Assembly: GCA_005502875.1 (NCBI GenBank)
Contig: SCMV01000016.1
Coordinates: 1 to 64,000, forward strand
Source: Comamonadaceae bacterium 2PF
GTDB lineage: Bacteria; Pseudomonadota; Gammaproteobacteria; Burkholderiales; Burkholderiaceae_C
Length of the DNA stretch: 64,000 nt
Direction of reading: 5' to 3'
Under the pieces are notes generated by a model, which worked only from the letters and a program-made list of their open reading frames with translations, searched no databases and had not been told where the DNA came from. Both the position numbers and the translations under genes were made by a program. Position 1 is the stretch's first letter. Each line of letters starts with the position of its first letter. This document shows, piece after piece, positions 37,640-47,569 of this stretch.

Positions 37640-38881
37640 ATGACATCCAAGAGGCCCCTCCTGGCCCGCGCATCGCAGCGCTGGCACCTGCTTGTCGAGA
37701 CCCTTCGCACCTGGCCCTGGCGCCAGACCTGGGACACCCTGCGGCAGCGTTTTCGAGAAGACCGGCTGGGTGTGACCGCCAGCAGCCTGACCTTCACCAC
37801 CACCATCGCCCTGGTGCCTTTGTTCACGGTGATGCTGGCGTTGTTCAGCGCCTTCCCGGTGTTCGGTCGCTTTCGCAAGGCGCTGGAGCAGCAGGTGCTG
37901 GCCGGCATCCTGCCGGACGTGATTGCCAAGCAGGTGGTGCTGTCGCTGACCAAGTTCGCTGCCAAGGCCAGCCAGCTCGGGGTGTTGGGCTTGATCGGCC
38001 TGGGCGTGGCCGCCATGGCCCTGATGCTGACCATCGACCGCACGCTCAACGGCATCTGGCGGGTGCGCAGCTCCAGGCCGATCGCGCAAAGGGTGCTGGT
38101 TTACTGGGCGGCCCTGACGCTGGGGCCCCTGTTGCTGGGTGGGAGCCTGTCGTTCACGTCCTACTTGCTGTCGGCCTCGCGCGGCCTGGTGGGCGAGCTG
38201 CCGGGTGGTGTCGGCTTCCTGCTCTCGTTGACCCTGTTCGTGCTGCAGACGGCCGGGTTCGCTGCGCTCTACAAGTACGTGCCGAACACCTTCGTGCGCA
38301 CCGAGCACGCCTGGGGCGGGGCGATTTTTGCCTCCCTGGGGCTGGAGCTGGCACAACGCGGGCTGGCGCTTTACCTGGCCAAGGTGCCGGCGTACTCGAC
38401 CATTTACGGGGCCTTCGCGGCCGTGCCGATCTGCCTGATCTGGATCTACCTGAGCTGGCTGATCGTGCTCATGGGGGCGGTGGTGGCGGCCTACACGCCC
38501 AGCCTGCTGTCGCAGGTCAAGCGCTGGCCCGATGCGCCGGGGCTGCAGTTCTCGCTGGCGCTGGCCATCCTCAAGGCGCTGGCGGTGATGCAGCACAGCG
38601 AGCGCAAGGGCCTGTCGACGGTGGGGCTGGCGCAGCACCTGCGCACCGACCCGCTGCAGATCGAGCCGCTGCTCGAGGCGCTCAAGGCGCTGGACTGGAT
38701 CGCCGAGCTGAACGAGCCCGAGGGCGATCGGGGGGCGCGCTACGTGTTGCTTTGCGACCCGGACCACACCCGCGTGGGGCCGCTGGTCGAGCGCTTGCTG
38801 CTCAAACAAGACCTGCTGGCACAGGGTTTCTGGCGCGAGGCGGCGCTGGAACGCCTCACGCTGCGTCAGGTCATGAGCTGA
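37640..38881 (+). CDS. YihY/BrkB family inner-membrane protein with C-terminal winged-helix-like extension
   Basis: 413 residues. Residues ~45-280 carry six hydrophobic segments and the YihY core (ASSLTFTTTIALVPLFTV, LYKYVPNT, GAFAAVPICLIWIYLSW). Once annotated as RNase BN, a name now considered wrong for this family. From about residue 295 there is a soluble domain with HSERKGLSTVGLAQHLRTDP, which looks like a winged helix and is known from other betaproteobacterial members. Function unresolved. Confidence 0.88.
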   Translation: MTSKRPLLARASQRWHLLVETLRTWPWRQTWDTLRQRFREDRLGVTASSLTFTTTIALVPLFTVMLALFSAFPVFGRFRKALEQQVLAGILPDVIAKQVVLSLTKFAAKASQLGVLGLIGLGVAAMALMLTIDRTLNGIWRVRSSRPIAQRVLVYWAALTLGPLLLGGSLSFTSYLLSASRGLVGELPGGVGFLLSLTLFVLQTAGFAALYKYVPNTFVRTEHAWGGAIFASLGLELAQRGLALYLAKVPAYSTIYGAFAAVPICLIWIYLSWLIVLMGAVVAAYTPSLLSQVKRWPDAPGLQFSLALAILKALAVMQHSERKGLSTVGLAQHLRTDPLQIEPLLEALKALDWIAELNEPEGDRGARYVLLCDPDHTRVGPLVERLLLKQDLLAQGFWREAALERLTLRQVMS

Positions 38882-39032
38882 TTCCTGCTTTTTCTGGCAG
38901 GATCAGGGTCATCCCGCTGGTCACTTTGGCGCAGGTCTGTCGCAATCAAGGTGACACCCCTTGCGTGCCGGCACCATCCGGTATCGCGACAATGTGCAAC
39001 CCACTGTGAGACCCCACCGAGGAGACACATCC

Positions 39033-39503
39033 ATGAAAGTCAGCGACATCCTGCGCGTCAAGGGCAGCACCTTGTTCACCGTTCAGCCCGAGCAGCCGCT
39101 GGCCGAAGCCGCCCAGACCATGTCCGAGCATGACATCGGCTCCCTCGTGGTCATGGACCACGGCGACCTGGCCGGCATGCTCACCTTCCGCGAGGTCATC
39201 CGCGGTGCGGTCAAGAATGGCGGCAGCTTTGGCTCGCTGGTGGTGCGCACCGTGATGGACGACCACCCCCTGACCTGCACCCCCGAGACCGACATCGACG
39301 AGGTGCGCCGCATGATGCTCAGCCGCCACGCGCGCTACATGCCGGTCATGACCCAGCGCACGCTGATGGGCGTGATCTCGTTCTACGACGTCGCCAAGGC
39401 CGTGGTCGATGGCCAGGACTTCGAAAACCGCATGCTCAAGGCCTACATCCGCGACTGGCCGGTGGAAGAAAACGCCGGCGGCGAGCGCCAGGCGCTGCTC
39501 TGA
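39033..39503 (+). CDS. CBS-domain protein
   Basis: 156-residue cytoplasmic protein made of a tandem CBS pair (about 7-65 and 74-132; motif GSLVVMDHGDLAGMLTFRE and ARYMPVMTQRTLMGVISFYD). Such stand-alone pairs bind adenine nucleotides and sense energy state; the partner is unknown. Ribosome site GAGGAG before the ATG; own terminator. Confidence 0.9.
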   Translation: MKVSDILRVKGSTLFTVQPEQPLAEAAQTMSEHDIGSLVVMDHGDLAGMLTFREVIRGAVKNGGSFGSLVVRTVMDDHPLTCTPETDIDEVRRMMLSRHARYMPVMTQRTLMGVISFYDVAKAVVDGQDFENRMLKAYIRDWPVEENAGGERQALL

Positions 39504-39531
39504 GCCGGTTTTCACCTGATGCGCATGCAAC

Positions 39532-39554
39532 GCCCGGTTCGTCCGGGCTTTTTT
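39532..39554 (+). terminator. terminator of the CBS-protein gene
   Basis: GCCCGG TTCGT CCGGGC followed by six T, 29 bases after the stop. Confidence 0.88.
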
Positions 39555-39626
39555 GTTGCCGCCATGAACTTTCCCGCATGGGGGACAATACGCTTTTGCG
39601 TCACTGATTGATCTGGATCCCGCGTC

Positions 39627-40727
39627 ATGGCTGGCAGCACCATTGGTCTTTTGTTCACCGTCACCAACTTCGGCGAGTCGCACGGCCCGGCCATCGGCTG
39701 CGTCATCGACGGCTGCCCCCCGGGCATGGTCTTGTCCGAAGCCGACATCCAGCCCGACCTGGACCGCCGCCGCCCCGGCACCTCGCGCCACGTCACCCAG
39801 CGCAACGAGCCCGACGCCGTCGAAATCCTCTCCGGCGTCTACGAGGGCAAGACCACGGGCGCGCCCATTGCCCTCTTGATCCGCAACACGGACCAGCGCA
39901 GCAAGGACTACGGCAACATCCTGCAGACCTTCCGCCCGGGCCACGCCGACTACACCTACTGGCACAAGTACGGCATCCGCGACCCGCGCGGTGGTGGCCG
40001 TTCCTCGGCCCGCCTGACCGCGCCCATGGTGGCCGCTGGCGCCGTGGCCAAGAGGTGGCTGCGCGAGCAGTTCGGCACCGAGATCCGTGCCTGCATGACC
40101 CAACTCGGCACCGTGCCCATCGCCTTCGAAGGCTGGGAGCACGTGCCCAACAACCCGTTCTTTGCGCCGAACACCAGCCAGATCGAGCAGCTCGAAGCCT
40201 ACATGGACGAGCTGCGCAAGGACGGCGATTCGTGCGGCGCCAAGCTCATCGTCGAGGCCTCGGGCATGCCCGTGGGCCTGGGTGACCCGCTGTTCGACAA
40301 GCTCGACGCCGACATCGCCCACGCGATGATGGGCATCAACGCGGTCAAGGGCGTCGAGATCGGTGCGGGTTTCGAGAGCGTGTCGCAGCGCGGCACCGTG
40401 CATGGCGACGAGCTGCACCCCGATGGGTTCGCGTCGAACCACGCTGGCGGCGTGCTGGGCGGCATCTCGACCGGGCAAGACCTGCGCGTGGCGATCGCCA
40501 TCAAGCCGACCAGCTCGATCCGCTCGCCGCGCCAGTCCATCGACCTCAATGGCCAGCCGGCCACGGTCGAGACCTTCGGTCGCCACGACCCTTGCGTGGG
40601 CATCCGCGCCACGCCGATCGCCGAAGCGATGCTGGCGCTGGTGCTGATCGACCACGCGCTGCGCCACCGCGCACAGTGCGGTGACGTCGAGGTCAGCACG
40701 CCCAAGATCCCGGCTTCGCGCGGGTGA
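39627..40727 (+). CDS. aroC: chorismate synthase
   Basis: Last step of the shikimate pathway: anti-elimination of phosphate from EPSP to chorismate with reduced FMN. 366 residues. Signatures [39 protein letters not shown] and [24 protein letters not shown] are all present. Own unit between two terminators. The window's pabBC gene uses its product. Confidence 0.98.
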   Translation: MAGSTIGLLFTVTNFGESHGPAIGCVIDGCPPGMVLSEADIQPDLDRRRPGTSRHVTQRNEPDAVEILSGVYEGKTTGAPIALLIRNTDQRSKDYGNILQTFRPGHADYTYWHKYGIRDPRGGGRSSARLTAPMVAAGAVAKRWLREQFGTEIRACMTQLGTVPIAFEGWEHVPNNPFFAPNTSQIEQLEAYMDELRKDGDSCGAKLIVEASGMPVGLGDPLFDKLDADIAHAMMGINAVKGVEIGAGFESVSQRGTVHGDELHPDGFASNHAGGVLGGISTGQDLRVAIAIKPTSSIRSPRQSIDLNGQPATVETFGRHDPCVGIRATPIAEAMLALVLIDHALRHRAQCGDVEVSTPKIPASRG

Positions 40728-40760
40728 ATGACGCCAACCGCGTCGCGATGACACCATGAA

Positions 40761-40784
40761 AAAGGGACCCGATCGGGTCCCTTT
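40761..40784. terminator. bidirectional terminator between aroC and gloA
   Basis: A perfect 24-base palindrome (AAAGGGACCC-GATC-GGGTCCCTTT) between convergent genes. T runs are short on both sides (TTT on plus; TTTTT on minus). Confidence 0.65.
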
Positions 40785-40807
40785 GTGCTTTCTGAGGTGG
40801 GCGCTGT

Positions 40808-41224
40808 TCAGTTCAGTTCGGACGCGGCCTGCGGGCGCTCGATCAACTCCACCTTGTAGCCGTCGGGGTCGGTGATGAAGGCGATCACGGTGTTGCCGCC
40901 TTTGACCGGCCCGGCTTCACGCGTGACGGCGCCACCGAGTGCCTGGGCCTTGTCGCGCACCGCGTCGCACACGGCCTTGGCGTTGTCCACCCCGATCGCG
41001 ATGTGGCCGTAGGCCGTGCCCAGCTCGTACTGCTCGACACCGTGGTTGTAGGTCAGCTCGATCTCGGCGTGCTCGGGGTTGCGCCCGTAGCCCAGGAAGG
41101 CCAGCGTGTACTGCTGTTCGGGGCGGTCGGTGGTGCGCAGCAATTGCATGCCCAGCACCTGGGTGTAGAAGTCGATGGAGCGTTGGAGGTTGCCAACGCG
41201 CAGCATGGTGTGAAGGAGGCGCAT
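40808..41224 (-). CDS. gloA: lactoylglutathione lyase (glyoxalase I)
   Basis: 138-residue metalloenzyme that converts the methylglyoxal-glutathione hemithioacetal to S-lactoylglutathione. The N-terminus [10 protein letters not shown] matches E. coli GloA and fixes the start; metal ligands H5, E in AEIELTYN, H in YGHIAIGV and E in YKVELIE are all present, predicting the Ni-type enzyme. No ribosome site is visible. Confidence 0.96.
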   Translation of the reverse strand: MRLLHTMLRVGNLQRSIDFYTQVLGMQLLRTTDRPEQQYTLAFLGYGRNPEHAEIELTYNHGVEQYELGTAYGHIAIGVDNAKAVCDAVRDKAQALGGAVTREAGPVKGGNTVIAFITDPDGYKVELIERPQAASELN

Positions 41225-41273
41225 GGGGAGGGGTGCCAAGCCGTGGTGTCAAAGACCGAAGTTTGCCGCAAGG

Positions 41274-41299
41274 GGCCCCAGGCATGCAGCGCTGGGGCC
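41274..41299. repeat. hairpin between fasciclin gene and gloA
   Basis: GGCCCCAG and CTGGGGCC form an 8-bp stem with a 10-base loop, without a proper T run. Possible weak 3' end of the fasciclin message. Confidence 0.4.
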
Positions 41300-41339
41300 T
41301 TGTGCGCCAGCGCCTGGTGGTGCGCGGGGCCCGCTCAGC

Positions 41340-41873
41340 TCATTTGAACTGAGGCAGCAGGACGCTGTCGATGAGCCAGACCGTGCCGTTGTTCGTCTTC
41401 ACGCCTTTGCAGGCGGCCACCGATTGGTTGACCGAGGCGCCGTCCTGGTCGTAGGCCACGTACAGCGTCTGGCCTTGCAAGGTCTTGACCTGCGTGGGGA
41501 TCAGGCTGCGACGCGGGTCGGCCGTGCCGGCGCTGACGTGGTAAGTCAGCACCTGTGTGAGCAGTTCGTTGCTGCCGCCGATCAGGCCGAGCAGGGGCGC
41601 GGGCACCTTGCCGAATGCCTCGTTGGTGGGGGCGAACACCGTCAGGGGGCCAGGGCCGTTGAGGGCGTCGACCAGGCCTGCGCTGCTCACCAGCGACACC
41701 AGGGTGCTCAGCTCTGGCGTGGCGACCGCAGCTTCCACGATGGTGCCGGGGAACACGGCCAACGTGGTGTGTCGGCACTTGAGGTAGCTGGCAAAGTTGG
41801 TGCTGGCTTGGGTGGCCGTGCTGGCGGCGATGAGGGCCGATGCAAGGCCGACGGCGCGAAGGAAGCTCTTCAT
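41340..41873 (-). CDS. secreted fasciclin (FAS1) domain protein
   Basis: 177 residues: Sec signal peptide (1-23, ending TQAS), then one FAS1 domain with the H1 block LTVFAPTNEAFGKVP and the H2 region TYHVSAGT. Four Cys-poor, periplasmic or surface; FAS1 proteins mediate adhesion. A cysteine pair (C33, and C155 in VAACKG) could form a disulfide. GGAG precedes the ATG. Alone between gloA and pabBC on the minus strand. Confidence 0.88.
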   Translation of the reverse strand: MKSFLRAVGLASALIAASTATQASTNFASYLKCRHTTLAVFPGTIVEAAVATPELSTLVSLVSSAGLVDALNGPGPLTVFAPTNEAFGKVPAPLLGLIGGSNELLTQVLTYHVSAGTADPRRSLIPTQVKTLQGQTLYVAYDQDGASVNQSVAACKGVKTNNGTVWLIDSVLLPQFK

Positions 41874-42014
41874 TTGCGTATCTCCTGATCAAGGTGGATG
41901 GTCGATTCAGGCCACACGCAGCCAGAGGGCTGCGGCGCGACCTGAAGGCCAGATACGGCAGAGCAGGCACCGTGGATGCAGCAATCCCCGGCGACGTTTG
42001 AGGAAATAACCCGT

Positions 42015-43859
42015 TCAGGTTGACGTCAAAGTGACGTCGATCCAACCGCGCACGCTGTTGATCAGCGCCAAGCCCTCGGCACGGTCCAAATCGGACAAGG
42101 GCAGCAGGCGCTCTTGAAGGGTGCCCTGCGAGAGCAGCTCAGCCCTCATCACGCCCGGCAGCAGGCCGCTGACAAGCGGTGGCGTCCACCACTGCCCATC
42201 CAGCTTCAAGGCCAGGTTGCCGATGGTGAATTCCGTGAGCTCGCCTGCGGCGTTGAAGAGCAGGGTGTCCAGGCACCCCGTCGGTGCCTTGAAGGCCGCG
42301 TAGGCTTGTCGGCGCGTGGTCTTGTGGCGGATGAAGTCGTCGGCGGGTGGCATGGGCCGCGCCGCCAGCGCCACGCGCTGGGGGGCGTCGAGCGCGGCGG
42401 GCAGTGGCGCCGCCTCGACCTTCACAATGCCCTCAGCCGACACCAGCAGCCGGACCTTGAACACACCTTGCGGATGCGCGCAGGCCAGCGACGCCAGCGC
42501 CTGCTGAACCGCCTCGTCATCCAAGCGGTGGCCGAAGTGGTCGGCGGCGGTCCGCAATCTGGCCAGGTGGGCATCGAGTCGCAGCAAACGACCGTCTTGC
42601 AGCCTCATCGATTCGAGCAGATCGAAGGGCTGGCTGGCACGGTCGAGGAAGCCGCGCTTGACCTGCCATTCCCGCCACTCTCCCTGTGCGCTCGCATCCA
42701 GCGTGATGCCGCTGCCGATGCCGCAATGCGCCACCCATGGGGCAGGGGGCGGTGGCGTGTGCAGCACCACCGTCCTGATGGGCACGTTGAGGGTCACGCG
42801 CCCGCCTGGGCTCATCAGGCCCACGGCGCCACAGTACACGCCGCGAGGGCCTGTTTCCAGCCGGGCGATGTGGTGCATGGCCTGGCGCTTGGGGGCGCCA
42901 GTCACCGAGCCGCATGGGAACAGCGCGGCGAAAGCCTCGCTCAGTTTCAGCCCCTGGCGCGAGCGGGCCGTGATGGTCGAGGTCATCTGCCAAGCCGTGG
43001 GCAGGGCCTGCAGGTCGAACAAGGACGGCACCCTGACGCTGCCGACCTCGGCGACGCGAGACAAGTCGTTGCGCAGCAGGTCCACGATCATCAGGTTCTC
43101 GGCGCGCTCCTTGGGGCTGATGCGCAGGTGGTCGGCGGCGGCCTGGTCGGTCACCGGATCGCTGCCACGCGCAGCCGTGCCCTTCATCGGGCGGGTGGTG
43201 ATCACCTCGCCATCCCAGTCGAAAAAGAGTTCGGGCGAGACGCTCAGCACCACCCCGGGGCTGCGGCTCGCGGCGCGAGCGTCGAGCATCAGGCCATAGC
43301 CCTCGGGCTGGCTGCGGCGCAGGGCTTCAAAAAAGGGTTCAATGGCCTCGGGGCCGCCTTCAAAGGGGCTGCGCAGGCGGCTGGTCAGGTTGACCTGGTA
43401 GACCTCGCCAGAGCGGATGAGTTCGCGGATGCGATCGATGCGGCCAGCGGCCTCGGGTTCGCCGAGGTCACAGGCCCAGTCGTTGGCCGACCACTTTGCC
43501 GATGGGACCTGACCGCTGGCAGGTGCCATTGGCGCCTCGTGACCTGACTGGACGTTTGATTCGACCTGTTCGGGCAAGAAGACCGCCCACACGGCGTAGG
43601 GCTGGCCTGGCGGCAAGGCCTTGACCGGCAAGCAGCCATCCAGGCCTGGTGCGGCTTCATAGGCCACCCAACCGACCAGCCAGTGTCCGGCGCGCGCCAG
43701 TTCGTGGGCGGCGTCCAGCAGGCCTGGCACCTGGCTGGGGTCGTGCGCGACCAGCCAGCGCAGGGGCTGGTGCAAGGTCAGCTGGCGGCGCGCGAGCCCT
43801 GGTGCTTCGGGCGGGAAGTCCACCCGGGCCGTTGGGGCGCCGGGCAATTGGTCAAGCAC
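42015..43859 (-). CDS. pabBC: fused aminodeoxychorismate synthase component I / 4-amino-4-deoxychorismate lyase
   Basis: 614-residue bifunctional folate enzyme. Residues ~1-390 are the chorismate-binding domain (GEVYQVNLTSRL, RPMKGTAARG, LIVDLLRNDLSRV-like and PCGSVTGAPK). Residues ~400-614 are a class IV aminotransferase fold with the PLP Lys in RHKTTRRQ and the TGCLDTLLFN.ELTEFTIGN block. It makes p-aminobenzoate from chorismate with a separate PabA. The start is uncertain: GTG at 43859 overlaps the dsbB 3' end; TTG at 43901 is the longer choice. Last gene of ridA-dsbB-pabBC. Confidence 0.92.
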   Translation of the reverse strand: MLDQLPGAPTARVDFPPEAPGLARRQLTLHQPLRWLVAHDPSQVPGLLDAAHELARAGHWLVGWVAYEAAPGLDGCLPVKALPPGQPYAVWAVFLPEQVESNVQSGHEAPMAPASGQVPSAKWSANDWACDLGEPEAAGRIDRIRELIRSGEVYQVNLTSRLRSPFEGGPEAIEPFFEALRRSQPEGYGLMLDARAASRSPGVVLSVSPELFFDWDGEVITTRPMKGTAARGSDPVTDQAAADHLRISPKERAENLMIVDLLRNDLSRVAEVGSVRVPSLFDLQALPTAWQMTSTITARSRQGLKLSEAFAALFPCGSVTGAPKRQAMHHIARLETGPRGVYCGAVGLMSPGGRVTLNVPIRTVVLHTPPPPAPWVAHCGIGSGITLDASAQGEWREWQVKRGFLDRASQPFDLLESMRLQDGRLLRLDAHLARLRTAADHFGHRLDDEAVQQALASLACAHPQGVFKVRLLVSAEGIVKVEAAPLPAALDAPQRVALAARPMPPADDFIRHKTTRRQAYAAFKAPTGCLDTLLFNAAGELTEFTIGNLALKLDGQWWTPPLVSGLLPGVMRAELLSQGTLQERLLPLSDLDRAEGLALINSVRGWIDVTLTST

Positions 43860-44340
43860 GGCGAGCTGGGTTGAGCACGTTGAGGAGCAGCACCAGGCCA
43901 ACGATGGCGAACAAGGCCAGGGCCCAGAACTCGAAGGGCACGCCCAGGACGCTGACGGCGGCGTCGGCGCAGGTGGCGCGCACCTCGAACCATTCCGGCA
44001 ATTGCCTGTCCAGGCCCGTGGCCATGACGATGCGGTCGGCCAGCGTCATGTCGCAGGACGAGGTCTTGGCCGCCACGAAGTGTTGCCACAGCGCCGCCGC
44101 GATGCCGCCCGCCGCCAAGGGCATGGCCAGAGCCGACACCAGCCTGCGAGGCAGCGCCGGCAGGGCCGCCCCCAGCAGGCAAAGGCCAGCCAGCGCGACG
44201 AAGATCAGCCGCTGCAGGACGCACCAGGGGCAGGGTTGCATGTTGAACTGGTGCTGGGCCAGCAAGGCCAGGCCCACTGACGCTGCACAAGCCAGGCCAG
44301 CGGTGGCCAGCAGCACGCGGGGGGACAGCCGCAGGTTCAT
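43852..44340 (-). CDS. dsbB: disulfide bond formation protein B
   Basis: 162-residue inner-membrane quinone reductase that reoxidises DsbA. Four helices; periplasmic Cys pairs in QPCPWCVLQR and in SSCD/ATCAD loops are present. ATG is 2 bases from the ridA stop and the 3' end overlaps pabBC, so the three genes form a tight unit although the functions are unrelated. Confidence 0.95.
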   Translation of the reverse strand: MNLRLSPRVLLATAGLACAASVGLALLAQHQFNMQPCPWCVLQRLIFVALAGLCLLGAALPALPRRLVSALAMPLAAGGIAAALWQHFVAAKTSSCDMTLADRIVMATGLDRQLPEWFEVRATCADAAVSVLGVPFEFWALALFAIVGLVLLLNVLNPARRA

Positions 44341-44342
44341 GA

Positions 44343-44798
44343 TCAGCGCACCTCGGCGATCAGCTCGATCTCGACGCAAGAGCCCAGCGGGATCTGCGCC
44401 ACGCCGAAAGCGCTGCGAGCGTGGCGACCTGCTTCGCCGAAAACCTCGGCCAGCAGCTCGGAGCAGCCATTGGTGACCAGGTGGTGCTCGGTGAAATCGG
44501 GCGTGGAATTGACCAGGCTCATGACCTTGACGATGCGCACGACCTTGTCCAGGCCACCGGCTGCCACGGCCAGCGTGCCCAGCAGGTCGATGGCGACGGC
44601 GCGCGCGGCCTGCTGGCCCTGGGCGGTGACCATGTCTTTGCCCAGTTGGCCGACCCAGACCTGGCCGTCCTTCTTGGCGATGTGGCCCGACAGGAAGACG
44701 AGGTTACCGGTGCGGGCAAAGGGCTGGTAGGAGGCGGCGGGCACGGCCACGGGAGGCAGGCTGATGCCCAGGGCCTGGAGGCGTTGTTCGATCGACAT
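44343..44798 (-). CDS. RidA family protein (2-iminobutanoate/2-iminopropanoate deaminase-like)
   Basis: 151 residues of the YjgF/YER057c/UK114 family, long subclass with the VFLSGHIAKKDGQVWVGQLGKD and SCVEIELIAEV ends; the conserved Arg (GRHARSAFGVAQIPLG) that binds the substrate carboxylate is present. Family enzymes hydrolyse reactive enamine/imine products of PLP enzymes, so sitting upstream of a PLP-dependent pabC domain may be meaningful (inference). Confidence 0.88.
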   Translation of the reverse strand: MSIEQRLQALGISLPPVAVPAASYQPFARTGNLVFLSGHIAKKDGQVWVGQLGKDMVTAQGQQAARAVAIDLLGTLAVAAGGLDKVVRIVKVMSLVNSTPDFTEHHLVTNGCSELLAEVFGEAGRHARSAFGVAQIPLGSCVEIELIAEVR

Positions 44799-44935
44799 GG
44801 GGTTGGGTGTCGGAAAAAAGAGGGGGTGGCACCCGCTTCTTGGGGCGTCTTTCATGGGGTTCGGCGCGAGGCCAACCCGATGGCAGCCGATCCTACACTG
44901 AGCCGAAACACAACGAACAGGGAAGGGGCAGCCAC

Positions 44936-47503
44936 GTGTACACATGGCTCGGCGCCAGCCTGGCCTGGCTGCTGGGAACGGGGCTGCAACTCATGTCGGG
45001 ATCGCCCACGCGAGCGTGGTGCGGCGTGGCGCTGGTGTGGGGTGCGAGCTGCTTGCTGCTTGGCCTTGTGGGTCGGGTGTGGGTGCGTTGGCGAGCTGGT
45101 GGCCAGGACCTCATTGACGCGCGTGGCGCGACATGGCGTTGGTGGGCGGCCTGGCGGGTCCTCGCTGTGCTGGGCCTGGCTTGCCTGGCCTGGGGGCTGA
45201 CAGGCTGGCGCGCATTGGACAAGCTGGAGCAGCGCTGGCCGGCAGACCTGTCTGCCGATGACGTGTTGGCCGATTTGCGCTGGGCTGGCCTGCCTCAGCG
45301 CCTCCCGGCTCAGGCGCCGAGGGCGAGCGCGCCATCTCCAACCCCTGCGCCCAACGTGGTGCGCTGGCAAGTCGAAGCGCGCATCGTGCGCTGGCTCGAA
45401 CCTTCCGCCCCGCCGTCCGGCATCAAATGGCCCGAGCGTGTCCAGCTTTTCTGGGAGCGGCCAACTGCCGATGGGCCGCCGCAGCCAGGCGAGTCGTGGC
45501 GCGTCGCCATGCGCCTGCGTGCACCCGATGACCGCGTCAACCCCGGGGTGGGTGACGGCTCCCTCGGGCGGTTTGCGCGGGGTGTGCGGGCGGTCGGGCG
45601 GGTGGTCTCTGCCCAAGCCCTGCCTGCGCAGGGTCGACCGGCCCCGGGCTGGATCGAATCCAGGCTTGATGCGATCGATGGCTGGCGACAGCGCGTGCGC
45701 GACAGCATCCGTGCCCACGTGCAAGACCCGCGTGCTGCCGGGGTGCTGGCAGGGTTGTCGGTGGGCGACCAGGCCGCGATCAGCCGTGCCGACTGGGCCG
45801 TGTTGCAGCGCACAGGCACCGCCCACCTGGTCAGCATCAGCGGCACCCACGTGGCTTTGCTCGGGGTGCTGGCGGCGTGGCTGGTGCGAGCGGTCTGGTC
45901 CCGCCTGCCGGGGCTGACCCGCCTGGTGCCCGCGCACGCGGTGGCGGCCTGGGTGGCCCTGGGTGTCTCGACACTCTACGCCCTGGCCGCAGGCTGGGGC
46001 GTGCCCGCGCAGCGCACGGTGTGGATGATGGCCTTCGTCACCGTGCTGGCCACCGTGGGGCGGCGCTGGCCCTGGCCGCTGGTGTGGCTGCCTGGTGCCG
46101 CGCTGGTCGCGGTGACGGATCCGTGGGCGCTGGCCCAGCCAGGCTTCTGGCTGTCCTTCGTCGCGGTGGGGGTGCTGCTGGCTTCGGGTGTGCGAGTGCC
46201 CGAGGCGTCGGCCGACGAATGGGCCGAGGGGCGCTGGTGGTCCCGCTGGCGCGAGGCAGGGGGGGAGTTGCTGCAGACCCAGCGCCTGGTGGCGGTGGCC
46301 CTGGCGCCCCTGGCCCTGGTGTGTTTTCAGCAGGTCTCCATCGTGGGGGCTGGGGTCAACCTGCTGGCCGTGCCGCTGTTCACCCTGGTGTTCACGCCAC
46401 TGGCGCTGGCCGGGGTGGTCGTTCCCATTTGCTGGGACGTGGCGGCCTGGGGGCTGCAGGTGAGTTGGTGGGCGCTGTCGTCGAGTGCCCAGGCCCCAGG
46501 TGCCGTGTGGACGGTGCCCGCTTTGCCCGGCTGGGTGGCGGCCAGCGGCATCGCGGCGGCCTTCGTGCTGGCGCTGCCTGGGCGCTGGCCCTGGCGGGTG
46601 TTGGCCTTGCCTTTCCTGCTCCCCTTTTTTCGCCTGCCAGACGCCTGGCACCTGCTGCCCAAGCCACTGCCCGGTCAGTTCAGCGTGGTGGTGGTGGACG
46701 TGGGGCAGGGGGGCGCCACCTTGGTCAGGACGTCGTCGCACACGCTGATGTTCGACGCCGGTCCGCTGCGCCCAGACGGCAGCGACCTGGTCGAGCGCTT
46801 GCTGGGGCCCATGCTTCAGTCTCTGGGTGTGCAACGGTTGGACGCGCTCGTGATCAGCCACGACGATGCCGACCACAGCGGTGGTGCGCAAAGCTTGCTG
46901 GGCAGCATGGAGGTTGGAGAGTTGATGACGCCATTTCAAGCCGATCACCCTCTGCTGCGGCATCCGGTGTCACATCGAGCTTGCGAAGCGGGCTTGAGTT
47001 GGACCTGGGATGGGGTCATTTTCAGGATGTTGCACCCTGGGCCAATGAAGGCAACGGATTCCGACAACGCACGCTCGTGCGTGCTGCAGGTGGAGGCCCC
47101 TGCGCAGCAGCCTGTGCGCTTGCTGCTGACGGCCGACATCGAGGCCGATCAGGAGCGGGCCCTGCTGGCACGTTGGCCGGCCGCTCAGTTGCGCAGCACG
47201 GTGATGCTGGTGCCGCACCATGGCAGCCGCACCTCATCGACGCCCGAGTGGTTGCGCGGGGTGGCGCCTTGGCTGGCCGTGGTGCAGGTGGGCGAACGCA
47301 ACGCCTATGGGCACCCCAGCCCAGCGGTCATGCGGCGCTACGCGGCAGAGGGCATCCCCACGGTCACCACGCCGGCGTGCGGCGCGTTCGTGTGGGACAG
47401 CTCCGACGTGGCAGCCGGGGCGCCAGCCGTGTCGGCTTCAAGCAGTCAGCCTGTGCTCGGCCGATGCTGGCGATCGACGAGGACCCATCAATGGCAGCAA
47501 TGA
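44936..47503 (+). CDS. comEC: DNA internalization competence protein ComEC/Rec2
   Basis: 855-residue inner-membrane channel for single-stranded DNA uptake. GTG start with GGAAGGGG 7 bases upstream; divergent from ridA. N-terminal DUF4131 region with helices, central competence domain (LVSISGTHVALLG and following helices), then a beta-lactamase-like domain from about residue 580 with VDVGQGGATLV, SHDDADHSGG, LTADIE and VPHHGS, suggesting an intact nuclease-like site. Ends 67 bases from the convergent corC-like gene. Natural transformability is possible but other com genes are not here. Confidence 0.94.
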   Translation: MYTWLGASLAWLLGTGLQLMSGSPTRAWCGVALVWGASCLLLGLVGRVWVRWRAGGQDLIDARGATWRWWAAWRVLAVLGLACLAWGLTGWRALDKLEQRWPADLSADDVLADLRWAGLPQRLPAQAPRASAPSPTPAPNVVRWQVEARIVRWLEPSAPPSGIKWPERVQLFWERPTADGPPQPGESWRVAMRLRAPDDRVNPGVGDGSLGRFARGVRAVGRVVSAQALPAQGRPAPGWIESRLDAIDGWRQRVRDSIRAHVQDPRAAGVLAGLSVGDQAAISRADWAVLQRTGTAHLVSISGTHVALLGVLAAWLVRAVWSRLPGLTRLVPAHAVAAWVALGVSTLYALAAGWGVPAQRTVWMMAFVTVLATVGRRWPWPLVWLPGAALVAVTDPWALAQPGFWLSFVAVGVLLASGVRVPEASADEWAEGRWWSRWREAGGELLQTQRLVAVALAPLALVCFQQVSIVGAGVNLLAVPLFTLVFTPLALAGVVVPICWDVAAWGLQVSWWALSSSAQAPGAVWTVPALPGWVAASGIAAAFVLALPGRWPWRVLALPFLLPFFRLPDAWHLLPKPLPGQFSVVVVDVGQGGATLVRTSSHTLMFDAGPLRPDGSDLVERLLGPMLQSLGVQRLDALVISHDDADHSGGAQSLLGSMEVGELMTPFQADHPLLRHPVSHRACEAGLSWTWDGVIFRMLHPGPMKATDSDNARSCVLQVEAPAQQPVRLLLTADIEADQERALLARWPAAQLRSTVMLVPHHGSRTSSTPEWLRGVAPWLAVVQVGERNAYGHPSPAVMRRYAAEGIPTVTTPACGAFVWDSSDVAAGAPAVSASSSQPVLGRCWRSTRTHQWQQ

Positions 47504-47569
47504 CCTGCCGCCACAGGTGGTCGCAAGGACCGTTTCGCTGGGCCTGCGGCATGGGCGCGCTCCGAGGCT

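Noticed and set aside
39584-39589. GACAAT as a -10 for aroC
   Set aside because: No acceptable -35 at 16-18 bases; not listed.
40761-40784. Perfect 24-base palindrome as a possible operator
   Set aside because: It lies between two convergent genes with T runs on both sides, which fits a bidirectional terminator better.
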